A DNA stretch of 64,000 nt from Athripsodes cinereus (GCA_947579605.1 OX388312.1:27613313-27677312); one strand, 5' to 3'; positions 33,406 through 45,012 are shown, numbered from the stretch's first letter. Notes: generated by a model from the letters alone, not told the origin. A program made the numbers and translations.

Positions 33406-34625
33406 TTATTTTAATATATTTTCGAGATATACGAGTAATTTTAATACGATTTATTGTAAGGACATTATCGGGTTCATCCACCGAGATAATTATTAAATAT
33501 GTTTTTGTCCTTCATTATTGTCGATTTCCACACGTCGATTCTGCAGACTGAGTTATGTCACCAGATAATAAGTTGGACGGAATTTACGAGCATGTAAGAG
33601 TACTTTAATATACATTGGGGAGTTAATTGTTTTACAGAATTTATTATCCATGTCATAATAAAATAATGCAAGTAGTAATAATAATATGTCGACCAACTAG
33701 CCAAACTACCCATTGTTGTGCAGTTTATGTTTCATCCTACTATATAAATGTTCCATTTTGTTCGTTTGTATGGTCGTACGTTTTTTTTTGTAAGAAATAG
33801 AAATGAAGAAAAATTCTCTCATGTCTGGCATTATTGTTGCATTCATTACTTTGTATTTCATATTGGTAACGATAGGGGACTTTACTGGTCCACTTATGGC
33901 TTTATACGATTCTGATAGTAGGTATCACCTGTATATGACAGTTTGTATTCCTGTTAAAATGTAATAAATGAATAAAAAACAGTCACGAAATTTAGGGTAT
34001 GTGAAATGTGAAGGACGTAAAATTATAAATAACGGTTGTATACAACATCCCATCACCAGGCAAATTAATATAAATTATTTCAAGAGCTTTTTCTCTGAAA
34101 GTAAAACAACTAAGAGCTTTGAAATTTTGAAATTTGTTAATAATTGTGAAGGAGACTTTTGAAAGCCAACATGCAAATAAAATGCAATTTAATAAATAAA
34201 CATAGCGTTTAATTTTTTATGTAGATGGATTTGGGTGTGAAATAATTCCAAATACACTTGTTTGTAATGCTTGTGGAGGTGACGTATGTAAATTCAGGGA
34301 GCTGTGCAGAATACACTGCAGGGGACTCTGCATATGATGGAGGATCAACAGAACGAATCATGATGAGCGCGTATTTTGAAAGTATACATAGTGTTCTTGC
34401 AATGTATATTTTCAAATTGTGTAACGAAAAATGGTCTCAGAAAATATACCTACACGATTTCTGCATAATTGTCGTGTATACTTTCTGACGCTGATCTTTT
34501 ATATAGTAAAAATATTTTTGTCCTTTGTTTTGTTTTATAATAAAAATATTCATAAAATATTATAAAAAATAATTACGAAAAGAGCGTAATAACCATAAAT
34601 ATAGTTTCTAAAAATATGCTTATTA
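33406..34625. other. Intergenic DNA, possible retroposon 3' end, no gene
   Basis: 33870-33965 resembles 3600-3722 (ACTGGTCCAC..., AATAAATGAATAAAA). Otherwise short open frames without support. An 18-base word, CGTATTTTGAAAGTATAC, near 34370 recurs inverted at about 34675. Confidence 0.45.
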
Positions 34626-34639
34626 CTACTTGAAACTAT

Positions 34640-34845
34640 ACGCGAGCATTCCCAACCTGTGCGTAATGGCGTTGTATACTTTCAAAATACGCATGATGGG
34701 CACGATTCTCAGAATTGCGGGATCGACTGGAATCAAGATGATCACAAACTTCCACCATGAAACATCGGTTAGCAACACGAACATTTCTTTCTTTTTATCG
34801 ACAGAACCAGGTTTAAAATAAAGTATTATTAAAGTACTACAGTAT
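34640..34845 (-). pseudogene. Possible isolated exon with ion-channel-like residues
   Basis: A minus-strand frame gives KPGSVDKKKEMFVLLTDVSW, WKFVIILIPVDPAIL and RIVPIMRILKVYNAITHR. It lies between an upstream TACTGTAG acceptor-like site and a GTAGTA donor-like site. The spacing of IPVD followed by basic residues is reminiscent of the S3-S4 part of cyclic-nucleotide-gated/HCN channels, but the charge pattern is weak and no neighbouring exon was found. It could be a chance frame or a relic. Confidence 0.2.
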
Positions 34846-34976
34846 ATGATTATTTTCTTCCTATGCAGTTTCATAAAATAAAAGAGTACCTACCTAATTA
34901 CTGGTAGATAATGCATAAGTGGGCAAGTACGTAAATTATTATTTCCAATAACCGGTTCTTGTAATACACTTACCTA

Positions 34977-35077
34977 GATGACAAGTAGGTATACTATACT
35001 CTTATATGACAAGTACGTACGTACTCTTATATGACAAGTACGTACGTGCTCTTATATGACAAGTAGGTACCTACTCG
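34977..35077 (+). repeat. 25-bp minisatellite, about four units
   Basis: CTTATATGACAAGTACGTAC, GTACT repeats with an exact 25-base step at 35001, 35026 and 35051, with a diverged unit in front. There is no spacer structure, so it is not CRISPR-like. Confidence 0.85.
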
Positions 35078-35239
35078 ACATGAGAACACATCAGTGTGAT
35101 GCTATCACCAGCATTTCATTACAATACCGAGAATGGTAATACAATGCAAGCATAATATGACAATAATAATCAATACAACCATCATACGTTATAATATAAC
35201 ATACTGTTCATTTGTGTATTGATATTTTTGTGTATATAA

Positions 35240-35345
35240 AAATAATAACAATCTTTATTGCAAAAAATAATTATACAGTAGAAAAAAACATGACAACATT
35301 ATTACTGAACAAATAAGTTTGTGCAATGGGCGAGTTTTTTTTAAT
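35240..35345 (-). repeat. LINE 3' tail, reverse
   Basis: AATAACAATCTTTATTGCAA at the A-tail side and GTGCAATGGGCGAGTTT at the other. The complement AACTCGCCCATTGCAC is also found at 47685. Confidence 0.6.
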
Positions 35346-35609
35346 TTTTTTTACCCTTTAATTTAAAAAATGGGCAACATATAAATAAAATTTTACACAA
35401 TATAAAATAATAAAGATTCGACATAATTATTGTACTTTAATCATCTTAACTTTGATTTCCAGAAAATTGGAATTGATTGAAAGGCATTTAAGGGCAAAAC
35501 TTCACGTACAAGACAATATATTAATTAAAAAATAAACAGTAAGGTAAGTCACCCATTCTGAAGTCTCTACTGGCTACCATAACACAACATATATATGAAC
35601 AAGTCGCAC

Positions 35610-35812
35610 AGATCGTACTAGTTCCAAATAAAGATATCAATTTTGCATTATGCGTACTAACGTGACGATGCATAATATATAGTTAGGTTACACCCAGACC
35701 CAGGAAAATTTGAAAAATGACATTTTTGCCCTGGCCGGTAATCGAACCGGGGACCCCTTTATTTAAAGGTACGAGAGTTACTATAAGGTCAGACGGATAA
35801 AAACAGAAATAA
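35610..35812 (-). mobile_element. tRNA-derived SINE (family 2)
   Basis: ACACCCAGACCCAGGAAAAT and GCCCTGGCCGGTAATCGAAC, CGGGGACCCC: the B-box part in reverse (GGTTCGATTACCGGCC). The body AGTTCCAAATAAAGATATCA, GTACTAACGTGACGATG matches the copy at 37770. Confidence 0.78.
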
Positions 35813-36084
35813 AAATTGAAAATAATGTGTAGTGTTTTCGTCACAATGAATTTTTTAGCTTATATTTGTAAATACTTGGACAGAAGTGTGCAGTATTATG
35901 CTAGTACTCGTTACACAGATATAATTTCGAGGACCTAAATAATAAAATAAACAGAATTCGGTGACCCAATGTATGGAATATTACACAACTTTAAAAACAA
36001 TATTGTTGTATAATGACTTATTGCAAGAATATATAATTTTTACATCGTGATGAAAAATAAATAAATTAAAAATACACTGCAGGC

Positions 36085-36215
36085 AAGGTGGTAAGATGGT
36101 GCACAGCAGAGAGTCAGTGATGACTGAATGCAATCTGTTCTGGATTGAAAGCTGTAGAAGGATAAGAGGGAGACCTATATCCAACAATGGACGCAAAGTG
36201 GTTGATGTTGTTGAC
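36085..36215 (+). pseudogene. RTE-like second family, last codons
   Basis: CTGTAGAAGGATAAGAGGGA then GACCTATATCCAACAATGGA: the AYIQQW end of the ORF. Decayed. Confidence 0.5.
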
Positions 36216-36384
36216 ACATTATTTTAAAGTTCAGAAATTATATGGTAACGCACGTAGATAATATATGTATTGGCAAAGTCGCATATTCATTTTTCTGCTT
36301 TGTACAAAAAAGCTTTGCTTTGTAACTTTTCCTTTTTCGGCTAGCCACCCGAACCACAAGCAATTTGAGCATAATTGAGTTGTA

Positions 36385-36535
36385 GAAAATATATTCATTT
36401 ATTTTAATCTTCACTGTACATTGGTTACAATATAAAAAAAATAAAACAGTGTCATAAAAATATCCGTTATACAATTCAATGTACAGAGGGCGAGTTTATC
36501 GCTAAAATGCTATGTCTTCCAACTATTTATTAACT
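36385..36535 (-). repeat. LINE 3' tail, reverse (first of two)
   Basis: TTCACTGTACATTGGTTACA, CAATGTACAGAGGGCGAGTT, TATCGCTAAAATGC, CTTCCAACTA. Same element as 36628-36780 and, inverted, 27119. Confidence 0.7.
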
Positions 36536-36627
36536 ATTCCTTGGTACGGGCTCATGCCCAGTTAGGTAGATTTTTCTGACTTTATATTTTAAATACTGTT
36601 TTATAAATAAAACAAATAAATAAATAA

Positions 36628-36780
36628 ATTTATTTATTTTATTCTTCAATGTAGATTGGTTACAATAATTCATATCAATACAAAGTATCATAAAAATATT
36701 AGTTACTTATACAATTCTATGTACAGAGGGCGAGTTCATCACTAGAATGCGATGTCTTCCAACTAACCCGGGTTGTTGAG
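36628..36780 (-). repeat. LINE 3' tail, reverse (second of two)
   Basis: TCAATGTAGATTGGTTACAA, TATGTACAGAGGGCGAGTTC, CTTCCAACTAACCCGGG. Begins with (AAAT)n on the other strand. It lies about 100 bases from the preceding copy in the same orientation. Confidence 0.72.
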
Positions 36781-37386
36781 TAACATAAATATTATCCACG
36801 AATGCAGAAGTTTTAATTTTTTTCTAGCATAATTTTGAAATTTAAATTACAGTAAAATATATTCGGCAATTCTTAAAAGGGAAACATCAATCATGATCAT
36901 GTAATTTGTATTTTTTGTTTACCTTAGGTTGAGTACCTACTTGATAAACCAATCAAGGTAATATTATTGTGTAAACTTTCATCAGGTGAATTAAGGAAAC
37001 GATAAACCTTATAAACATATTACAATACTGCTATTTAATGATCAACTTATGTACATTTTATGACACACTAGCTGGCCCGGCGAACTTCGTACCGCCTAAG
37101 AATCAATGAACGATTTCATACATACATCTTCTTCCCCTTGTCCTAGTTCGGTCGGGGGCCCATTGCCCCTAAGTATCTCCTCCAGAGATAACTGTCCACC
37201 GCTGCTTCCAGGACCTCTGGCCACTCCAAACCAAGCCTTTCAACACACATGTTCGACACCTGCCCTATCTTCTGCCCTCTCCCACTGACTTTATGAATGA
37301 TTAATGTTATTAATCTCTTTACAAACTCCCGTAATTGTCAAAGTGTGTCATCGAAGGTATAGTGTAAAAAAATATAATTCATTTGG

Positions 37387-37743
37387 AACTTTCGCAGTTT
37401 AGCGGCCCCACCCGTTGTCGAGTACTTTTTTCCATAGAAAAAGTAATATTTTCGAAACTTAAGGAAATTGTTGCCATATGGTGAATTATTTTTTGGTCAC
37501 CAAATTTTTGGAAAATTCTTTTATAGGAAAAAAAATTCGCAACTATGAAACTTGAGCGGCCCCACCCGTTGTCGAGTAATATGTACGGAATTTTAGGAAA
37601 TTAATTTTCGAAGTGGATTTTTTTTGCCGGCAAATTAAAATAATTCTACATATGGCAACAATTTCCTCAAGTTTCAAAAATATTACCTTTTCTATGGAAA
37701 AAAAGTACTCGACAACGGGTGGGGCCGCTAAACTGCGAAAGTT
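37387..37743. mobile_element. 357-bp foldback nested in Helitron copy A
   Basis: Arms AACTTTCGCAGTTTAGCGGC, CCCACCCGTTGTCGAGTACT, GGAAATTGTTGCCATATG and their complement. The centre repeats GAGCGGCCCCACCCGTTGTC once more. Related short copy at 12317. Confidence 0.85.
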
Positions 37744-37769
37744 AGATTCATTTTTTTTACATAGACATT

Positions 37770-37985
37770 TCACACACATCGAGCTAGTCCCAAACTTCGA
37801 TGAATCTTGATTATGGGTACTAACGCGACGATACACACATATACAATGCACTATATATACATGTATATGTAACACCCAGACCCAGGACAATTTGAAAAAG
37901 GTCATTCTTCACTTTGCCCTGTCCGGGAATCGAACCCGGGACCTCGTGACTCAAAGGAAAGAGCTCCGCGCCACACCGGCCGACA
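37770..37985 (-). mobile_element. tRNA-derived SINE (family 2) nested in Helitron copy A
   Basis: On the minus strand the head reads GGCCGGTGTGGCGCGGAGCT, with B box GGGTTCGATTCCCGG. The body is TTTCAAATTGTCCTGGGTCT, GGGTGTTACATATACATG, GTCGCGTTAGTACCCATAAT, ending GGGACTAGCTCGATGTGTGT. Best preserved member of the family. Confidence 0.85.
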
Positions 37986-38789
37986 TGAACAATTTATGTT
38001 GAACAATTATACTTAACTCAGATTTGTTTATAAATTATCTGCAGCACGTAATATAATTATGTAGGTACTAATTTTTTTTCAGGTAGATTTTACCTATTCA
38101 TTTAAAATTTATAAAAATTCTTTCCATGATTTTTTAAAAATTGAAATATCAGAACTACAGATGTTCGGAATCGTTATCCAATTGTATGGATAACGATTCT
38201 TATTTGAGAATGTATAGAAAAATTATCATATAAATAGGCCAATCTATAAAAAAAACTTCATTGTTGATTTTGTATAATTTTCCATATTGCATTTTTTATT
38301 GAAATTTAAAATGTATGGCGTAAATAATTTTCTTCGTAATTTTTCTTCTCTGTCTGCAAATTTCACTACACAATCTTGCATCAGAACTACCTACATGAAC
38401 ACATTCTTATTTTCATCTTTAATAGCACAATTTTTGGTTCAATAATAATTTTCCATCTGCAAAAATAAAATACAATTTCAAATATAATCTGTGCACGTCC
38501 ACATTTATGTGACAAAAGATCTATCGATACATAAATATTAGTCGAATAATTCGGTAGTTACATGGCAATAGGTTGTATCTCGCATTTTTTGCGTTTTCAA
38601 GTTTGTTCCATAAAATGCTCAAAATAGTGTAATATTTGATGTGGCAAAAGGATATGTCTCTTTATAGTCAGAATAAAGAGAGAAAAGACGTAACTTATTG
38701 ACATGTAGAAAGATTGTTTTCATCAACATGGCAAAAAAACTCAAATATTTTTAAACTGCAAGAAATTATTTAGTGAATTGTTGAAGGGT

Positions 38790-38930
38790 GTTTGTGTTCA
38801 CACTGTGAAAATTCATTTTCAAACATTTATAAATAATCAAAACACTGTTATAATTTTCACTATATTTATTCACACTCTAACGTTTTCGCCCACTTCAATG
38901 GGCATTCTCAACAGTACTGAAACAGTAAAA
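38790..38930. repeat. Penelope-like terminal remnant inside Helitron copy A
   Basis: GTTCACACTGTGAAAATTCA, then TTTTCACTATATTTATTCAC, then TAACGTTTTCGCCCACTTCA, ATGGGCATTCTCAACAGT. The order and words parallel the arm of the palindrome at 45333 (GCTGTGGAAATCCA..ATCTCCACTATG..CGAACGTTTTCGCC..GGCATCTTCAGG). On the minus strand the hammerhead core positions are mutated (TTGAGAA for CTGANGA). The same piece is at 41284-41424 in copy B. Confidence 0.5.
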
Positions 38931-39880
38931 TGTCACCTACAAAAATTGAAGGTGGTCACAGAGGGGGGAGATTTAGTGAATGTTACATACATCTTGTAGA
39001 AGAAATTATTAAGAGAATGTTACATCTATCTTGTAGAAATAATAATTACCTTGATTTTGATATATAATGCTCGAAATTTGGCTGAAATATCTCTTTTGCA
39101 AACTTTGTTTTTGCTCTCCTGTAAAATTATGTTTTAGTGAGATACAACCTATTGCCATGTAACTACCGATTTATAGTAAACAAATATTAGTACACATTTC
39201 GTTCATATTAGTTATAGTAATTTGGTTCTTAATATAGCAGAACCTACGGATTATTTTAGCACAATGCAACAGGCGACGTGGGGGCGCTAACAGCGCAATA
39301 ACTCTCCATATTGTTTTTATTTTTGAAATTAAAAATGTATGGCGTAAATAATTTTCTTCATATTTTTTCTTCCCGTGAATTTGTAAGATGTTTTAATAGC
39401 CTATAGTTTATTCCGGGCGGAGAAGAATCCAACAAATCAGAGATCATTCAAATCGGTACAGCCATTCTTGAGTTATAAGTGTTGTAACACACACGACTTC
39501 CTTTTATATATTAGATATGCAGTTGAAATGCAAATACATGGATTGTCAGATTTATCTATAACTAGCTGGCCCGGCGAACTTCGTACCGCCTAAGAATCAA
39601 TGAACGATTTCATACATACATCTTCTTCCCCTTGTCCTAGTTCGGTCGGGGGCCCATTGCCCCTAAGTATCTCCTCCAGAGATAACTGTCCACCGCTGCT
39701 TCCAGGACCTCTGGCCACTCCAAACCAAGCCTTTCAACACACATGTTCGACACCTGCCCTATCTTCTGCCCTCTCCCACTGACTTTATGAATGATTAATG
39801 TTATTAATCTCTTTACAAACTCCCGTAATTGTCAAAGTGTGTCATCGAAGGTATAGTGTAAAAAAATATAATTCATTTGG

Positions 39881-40237
39881 AACTTTCGCAGTTTAGCGGC
39901 CCCACCCGTTGTCGAGTACTTTTTTCCATAGAAAAAGTAATATTTTCGAAACTTAAGGAAATTGTTGCCATATGGTGAATTATTTTTTGGTCACCAAATT
40001 TTTGGAAAATTCTTTTATAGGAAAAAAAATTCGCAACTATGAAACTTGAGCGGCCCCACCCGTTGTCGAGTAATATGTACGGAATTTTAGGAAATTAATT
40101 TTCGAAGTGGATTTTTTTTGCCGGCAAATTAAAATAATTCTACATATGGCAACAATTTCCTCAAGTTTCAAAAATATTACCTTTTCTATGGAAAAAAAGT
40201 ACTCGACAACGGGTGGGGCCGCTAAACTGCGAAAGTT
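39881..40237. mobile_element. 357-bp foldback nested in Helitron copy B
   Basis: Identical by eye to 37387-37743, at the 2494-base offset. Confidence 0.85.
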
Positions 40238-40263
40238 AGATTCATTTTTTTTACATAGACATT

Positions 40264-40479
40264 TCACACACATCGAGCTAGTCCCAAACTTCGATGAATC
40301 TTGATTATGGGTACTAACGCGACGATACACACATATACAATGCACTATATATACATGTATATGTAACACCCAGACCCAGGACAATTTGAAAAAGGTCATT
40401 CTTCACTTTGCCCTGTCCGGGAATCGAACCCGGGACCTCGTGACTCAAAGGAAAGAGCTCCGCGCCACACCGGCCGACA
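40264..40479 (-). mobile_element. tRNA-derived SINE (family 2) nested in Helitron copy B
   Basis: Same sequence as 37770-37985 within the duplicated unit. Confidence 0.85.
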
Positions 40480-42063
40480 TGAACAATTTATGTTGAACAA
40501 TTATACTTAACTCAGATTTGTTTATAAATTATCTGCAGTACGTAATATAATTATGTAGGTACTAATTTTTTTTCAGGTAGATTTTACCTATTCATTTAAA
40601 ATTTATAAAAATTCTTTCCATGATTTTTTAAAAATTGAAATATCAGAACTACAGATGTTCGGAATCGTTATCCAATTGTATGGATAACGATTCTTATTTG
40701 AGAATGTATAGAAAAATTATCATATAAATAGGCCAATCTATAAAAAAAACTTCATTGTTGATTTTGTATAATTTTCCATATTGCATTTTTTATTGAAATT
40801 TAAAATGTATGGCGTAAATAATTTTCTTCGTAATTTTTCTTCTCTGTCTGCAAATTTCACTACACAATCTTGCATCAGAACTACCTACATGAACACATTC
40901 TTATTTTCATCTTTAATAGCACAATTTTTGGTTCAATAATAATTTTCCATCTGCAAAAATAAAATACAATTTCAAATATAATCTGTGCACGTCCACATTT
41001 ATGTGACAAAAGATCTATCGATACATAAATATTAGTCGAATAATTCGGTAGTTACATGGCAATAGGTTGTATCTCGCATTTTTTGCGTTTTCAAGTTTGT
41101 TCCATAAAATGCTCAAAATAGTGTAATATTTGATGTGGCAAAAGGATATGTCTCTTTATAGTCAGAATAAAGAGAGAAAAGACGTAACTTATTGACATGT
41201 AGAAAGATTGTTTTCATCAACATGGCAAAAAAACTCAAATATTTTTAAACTGCAAGAAATTATTTAGTGAATTGTTGAAGGGTGTTTGTGTTCACACTGT
41301 GAAAATTCATTTTCAAACATTTATAAATAATCAAAACACTGTTATAATTTTCACTATATTTATTCACACTCTAACGTTTTCGCCCACTTCAATGGGCATT
41401 CTCAACAGTACTGAAACAGTAAAATGTCACCTACAAAAATTGAAGGTGGTCACAGAGGGGGGAGATTTAGTGAATGTTACATACATCTTGTAGAAGAAAT
41501 TATTAAGAGAATGTTACATCTATCTTGTAGAAATAATAATTACCTTGATTTTGATATATAATGCTCGAAATTTGGCTGAAATATCTCTTTTGCAAACTTT
41601 GTTTTTGCTCTCCTGTAAAATTATGTTTTAGTGAGATACAACCTATTGCCATGTAACTACCGATTTATAGTAAACAAATATTAGTACACATTTCGTTCAT
41701 ATTAGTTATAGTAATTTGGTTCTTAATATAGCAGAACCTACGGATTATTTTAGCACAATGCAACAGGCGACGTGGGGGCGCTAACAGCGCAATAACTCTC
41801 CATATTGTTTTTATTTTTGAAATTAAAAATGTATGGCGTAAATAATTTTCTTCATATTTTTTCTTCCCGTGAATTTGTAAGATGTTTTAATAGCCTATAG
41901 TTTATTCCGGGCGGAGAAGAATCCAACAAATCAGAGATCATTCAAATCGGTACAGCCATTCTTGAGTTATAAGTGTTGTAACACACACGACTTCCTTTTA
42001 TATATTAGATATATAAATCGTATTTTCGATGTCAATGACAATAATTCTATATGCAAACTATAG

Positions 42064-42500
42064 AGTACTTACTTACTTACTGCTAGCCTTCTTCTCTCCA
42101 CTGCTGGATATAGGCCTCTTCAAAACTTTTCCACATTTTCCTATCTCGAGCAACACGATACCACTGTTTCCCCATCATCTGGACAATATCATCAACCCAT
42201 CTTTTTTGGGGTCTTCCTACGCTTCTTTTGTCCTCCCATGGTCTCCATACAAGAATTCTGGAAGTCCATCTGCCATCCTCTCGTCTTACCACATGACCAG
42301 CCCATCGCCATTTCAGCTTGGAGACTTTATCAACAACGTCAACGACTTTTGTCTTTTGTCGGATAGTTTCATTTCTTATTTTGTCTCTCAAGCTGATACC
42401 TAGCATTTGCCTCTCCATGGCACGCTGTACACACCTCAGTTTTCGTTTGCTCGCAAGTGTTAGCGTCATAGTTTCTAGACTTTTTCTTATTTTCAAATAT
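42064..42500 (-). pseudogene. RTE-like ORF2 C-terminus, second family, uninterrupted
   Basis: Minus-strand frame of about 137 codons: KLRCVQRAMERQMLGISLRD, KIRNETIRQKTKVVDVVDKV, KWRWAGHVVRREDGRWTSRI, RSVGRPQKRWVDDIVQMMGK and ARDRKMWKSFEEAYIQQW, ending EEG and stop, then (TAG)-rich bases. LRCVQRAMER, WAGHV.RR and GRP..RW.DD are conserved in insect RTE-type reverse transcriptases. Only the C-terminal part is present, so it is a 5'-truncated, non-functional copy. Confidence 0.85.
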
Positions 42501-42694
42501 ATATTTAAGTTTTGAGAATGCAGCCCATCCCAATCCTATTCGTCTATAAATTTCTGCCGTTTGATTTTCCTTTTACTATAGAGTATGGCAGATAAAATTA
42601 CTGTGGCTTAGTGTGTATTTTCTAGCTGAGTTAGACGTCTTGCTCGAGCTTCTGACAGCCGACAGGAAATTGCTAGAAAACTGATGAGCTCGTT

Positions 42695-42920
42695 CTTCGA
42701 TCTAATCTCAAACTACATAAGATATGAGTATTGTACTGTGGGTACCTACTGACGCGACAATATTCATAATAATATAACGTACCAAGTATACGTGTCATAC
42801 ATGTAACACCCATACCCAGGACAATTTGAAATTAAAAAAAACTTTTCATTTTGCTCTGGCCCGAAAGCGGACCCGGGACTTTGTGACTTAAATGCGTTAT
42901 TCACGACACGCCGGTCGTCA
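42695..42920 (-). mobile_element. tRNA-derived SINE (family 2), diverged
   Basis: ATCTAATCTCAAACTACATA, CTACTGACGCGACAATATT, TACATGTAACACCCATACCC and TGACTTAAATGCG are family blocks in reverse. The B-box region has changed to CCGAAAGCGGACCCGGGAC. Confidence 0.7.
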
Positions 42921-43015
42921 ATATGGCAGTCGAATGACGTAATTTTACGTCATACGACTGCCATATTCACGACACGCCGGTCGTCAATATGGCAGTCGTA
43001 TGACGTAATTTTACG
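42899..43015. repeat. Duplicated SINE head around a palindrome
   Basis: TTCACGACACGCCGGTCGTC, AATATGGCAGTCG occurs at 42899 and again at 42965. Between them ATATGGCAGTCGAATGACGT, AATTTTACGT returns inverted (ACGTCATACGACTGCCATAT), so the SINE end is part of a local hairpin plus direct repeat. Confidence 0.85.
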
Positions 43016-43259
43016 TGTTTTTTCGTATGGTTGTTTCGAATGTGCGAATTATATTAATAAATAGTGCACGGAATAAAATTATTAAAAACTTATTTTTATT
43101 TATACATATTTTCTGAATATCTGCAGAGAAATTTTTAAATTTAAAAAAATACCTAAAATAATTCTTAAACACAGCTATTCAGCTCTGTGGAAAATGCGGC
43201 TAAAGACTTAAAAATTGACTCGTGATTTAACATTGGTATCATTTTTACTAGCTTCCAGA

Positions 43260-43378
43260 GAAACCTAAGTTTTTGAAATAAGGTCCCATTGCCTGAATGT
43301 CTTAACTTCTATTGGAACGAAGAGGACTAATAGCATGCTAATTACACGTGCATAATCCACTAACCACTTGTGGAATTG
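43260..43378 (+). mobile_element. RTE-tailed short retroposon, diverged
   Basis: CCATTGCCTGAATGTCTTAA, TTCTATTGGAACGAAGAGGA, AACCACTTGTGGAATTGTAT in family order. Confidence 0.55.
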
Positions 43379-44654
43379 TATGCATAAATTAATGAATGTC
43401 ATATTGCGATATATGCAGACATGATACAATTGTGGAATTTTTTATAGTTAAATTTATTTAATATCCAAATAATGATTGATACATACGAAAGGTACTTAAT
43501 AGTTTATAGGATATATAAAAAAAAATAATACATACCTCAAACACACAATCACGCAATCTCAGAACTGCAGCAAAATTTATGTGGATATGCAAATTACGTA
43601 AGACAACCAACTCGATTGTTGCAAACTTCACTATACGAAAAAAAATATTAAAAATTCAGTACATGTTATTATCTTAATCGATCGATTATCCTTCAGCAAA
43701 ACCTTTTTAATCGAATTAATTTAATTGACAAAATCTTTCGAAACCTCGATAATTAACGACTTCGACTTAAATCAATAACACTTATGGCAATCGATGAATA
43801 TTTTTATTATTAAATTTAAAAAAAATTGTATTTTAAAAATAAGTATACGACGATATAGAAAATTAAGCGTATTTCAGTATCACGAATCACGAAAGTGGTT
43901 TATGACTTTGGAATTTACTGAGAATTGATGTTACTGACCGTTTTTCTAAATTCAATTTTAATTATGCTCTCAATGTTGAATTACAGGTTTGATATCAAAT
44001 TAATGTCTCACATATTTTCCATTAATTAAATGCATTATTATTATAATACTTATTAATTTAATTGAATTTTCATCAAATTACTGCACTATCCCGTTTTGAA
44101 GTTTCATGGTGTGAACTTCCTTATTTATTAATATTAAGCTTTTGAGGTCCAGGGATAGCATATTTCCCAAAGATATAATCTCAATTTTCGAGAATTTCAG
44201 TATTAGGTAAATATATTTTTTTCCATAAAATTTCAATGCATCATAATTTTTACAATCAAATTCATCAAAGTTATTTTTAAAAGCAAATACTTTATATTAT
44301 GAAAATGTTTCGCAACCGTTACATAGTTAAACCTTCGAAAATAAGTACCTACTTATTCTACTTTATTCTGCCATTGATTTGGCACTTATGTCAGGCGATT
44401 ATGTACGTTTTTTTACAAACAATAAAATAATAAAATTATAATCAAAGTTTTTTCGAATGTAAAAGGCCCAAAATAACTTCTCGTCAGTGTATGTAAAAAA
44501 TAAATAGTAATAAGTATACATAAATAAATGAATTGAATCAATGCCAATTAGGCTGAACAATTCAATTTAGCATTTCGTCGATATTGTAAAAAGCTCTTCA
44601 AACAAGATACCTTTTCATTGCTCTCTGATATTCTTCTATCTCATCACGACATAT
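43379..44654. other. Intergenic DNA, nothing recognised
   Basis: Very AT-rich. Short palindromes such as AATCGATCGATT (43677) are within chance for this composition. Confidence 0.45.
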
Positions 44655-44876
44655 CACACAAGTGGATTAACCAGCAGACCAGCCGCATGCAATATACAAG
44701 CAAGCTGTCATTTTCATACCAAAAAAATAAAGACATTCGAAATGGGTGGCAAACTTCATCGCTGTATTTAAGGTGTAACATGTCTTTATTTTTCAAACAT
44801 ATGTCTTTTACAGAACACTCAAAAACTTACGGAAAAGAGTGAGAGACCAATTCTTTACTGAATCATCCACGGAAAA
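44655..44876 (-). mobile_element. RTE-tailed short retroposon, near-complete
   Basis: CACAAGTGGATTAACCAGCA, GACATTCGAAATGGGTGGCA, TTTACAGAACACTCAAAAAC, GAGTGAGAGACCAATTCTTT, ATCCACGGA. Confidence 0.8.
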
Positions 44877-44889
44877 TAAGTGAAATTCT

Positions 44890-45012
44890 TATATTTATTT
44901 ACAAATATTTACGGCCAAAGCCTTTAACATGTTAAACCTCTGTATACATACAAAACATGTAAACAAAGGAAAGATCTGTTACAAAAAAGACACAAAACAA
45001 TTAGACTAAAGA
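44890..45012 (-). repeat. LINE 3' end, reverse
   Basis: TATTTATTTACAAATATTTA, CGGCCAAAGCCTTTAACATG, CTCTGTATACATACA, AACAAAGGAAAGATCTGTTA. The same text with changes is at 61140-61275. Confidence 0.6.

Larger units (their letters stand above)
37068..39515 (-). mobile_element. Non-autonomous Helitron, copy A (2448 bp)
   Basis: On the minus strand it begins TCTAATATATAAAAGGAAGT, follows with GTTACAACACTTATAACTCA, AGAATGGCTGTACCGATTTG and ends CGAAGTTCGCCGGGCCAGCTAG. It is flanked by A on the 5' side and T on the 3' side without duplication. TC start, CTAG (CTRR) end, a GC-rich palindromic word (GGCG..CGCC) near the 3' end and insertion between A and T are the Helitron hallmarks. There is no Rep/helicase gene. 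It carries a foldback (37387) and a SINE (37770). Confidence 0.8.
39562..42009 (-). mobile_element. Non-autonomous Helitron, copy B (2448 bp), head-to-tail with copy A
   Basis: Same length, orientation and nested insertions as copy A, at a constant offset of 2494 bases. The only difference I noticed is C at 38045 versus T at 40539. 46 bases of unrelated sequence separate the copies. Open frames that repeat in both copies are non-coding. Confidence 0.8.

Noticed and set aside
34977..35077. CRISPR-like direct repeats
   Set aside because: 25-bp units without unique spacers in eukaryotic DNA; an ordinary minisatellite.
37106..37288. Open frames repeated at 37106/39600, 37543/40037 and 38778/41272, suggesting a duplicated gene
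   Set aside because: They lie inside the duplicated Helitron and its nested foldback and SINE; the duplication explains the repetition, and no codon bias or motif supports coding.
37905..37985. tRNA gene on the minus strand (good B box GGGTTCGATTCCCGG)
   Set aside because: No cloverleaf with a proper acceptor stem, and the same head recurs attached to a SINE body.
42029..42403. 124-codon plus-strand open frame
   Set aside because: Shadow of the minus-strand RTE reverse-transcriptase end, which shows recognisable motifs.
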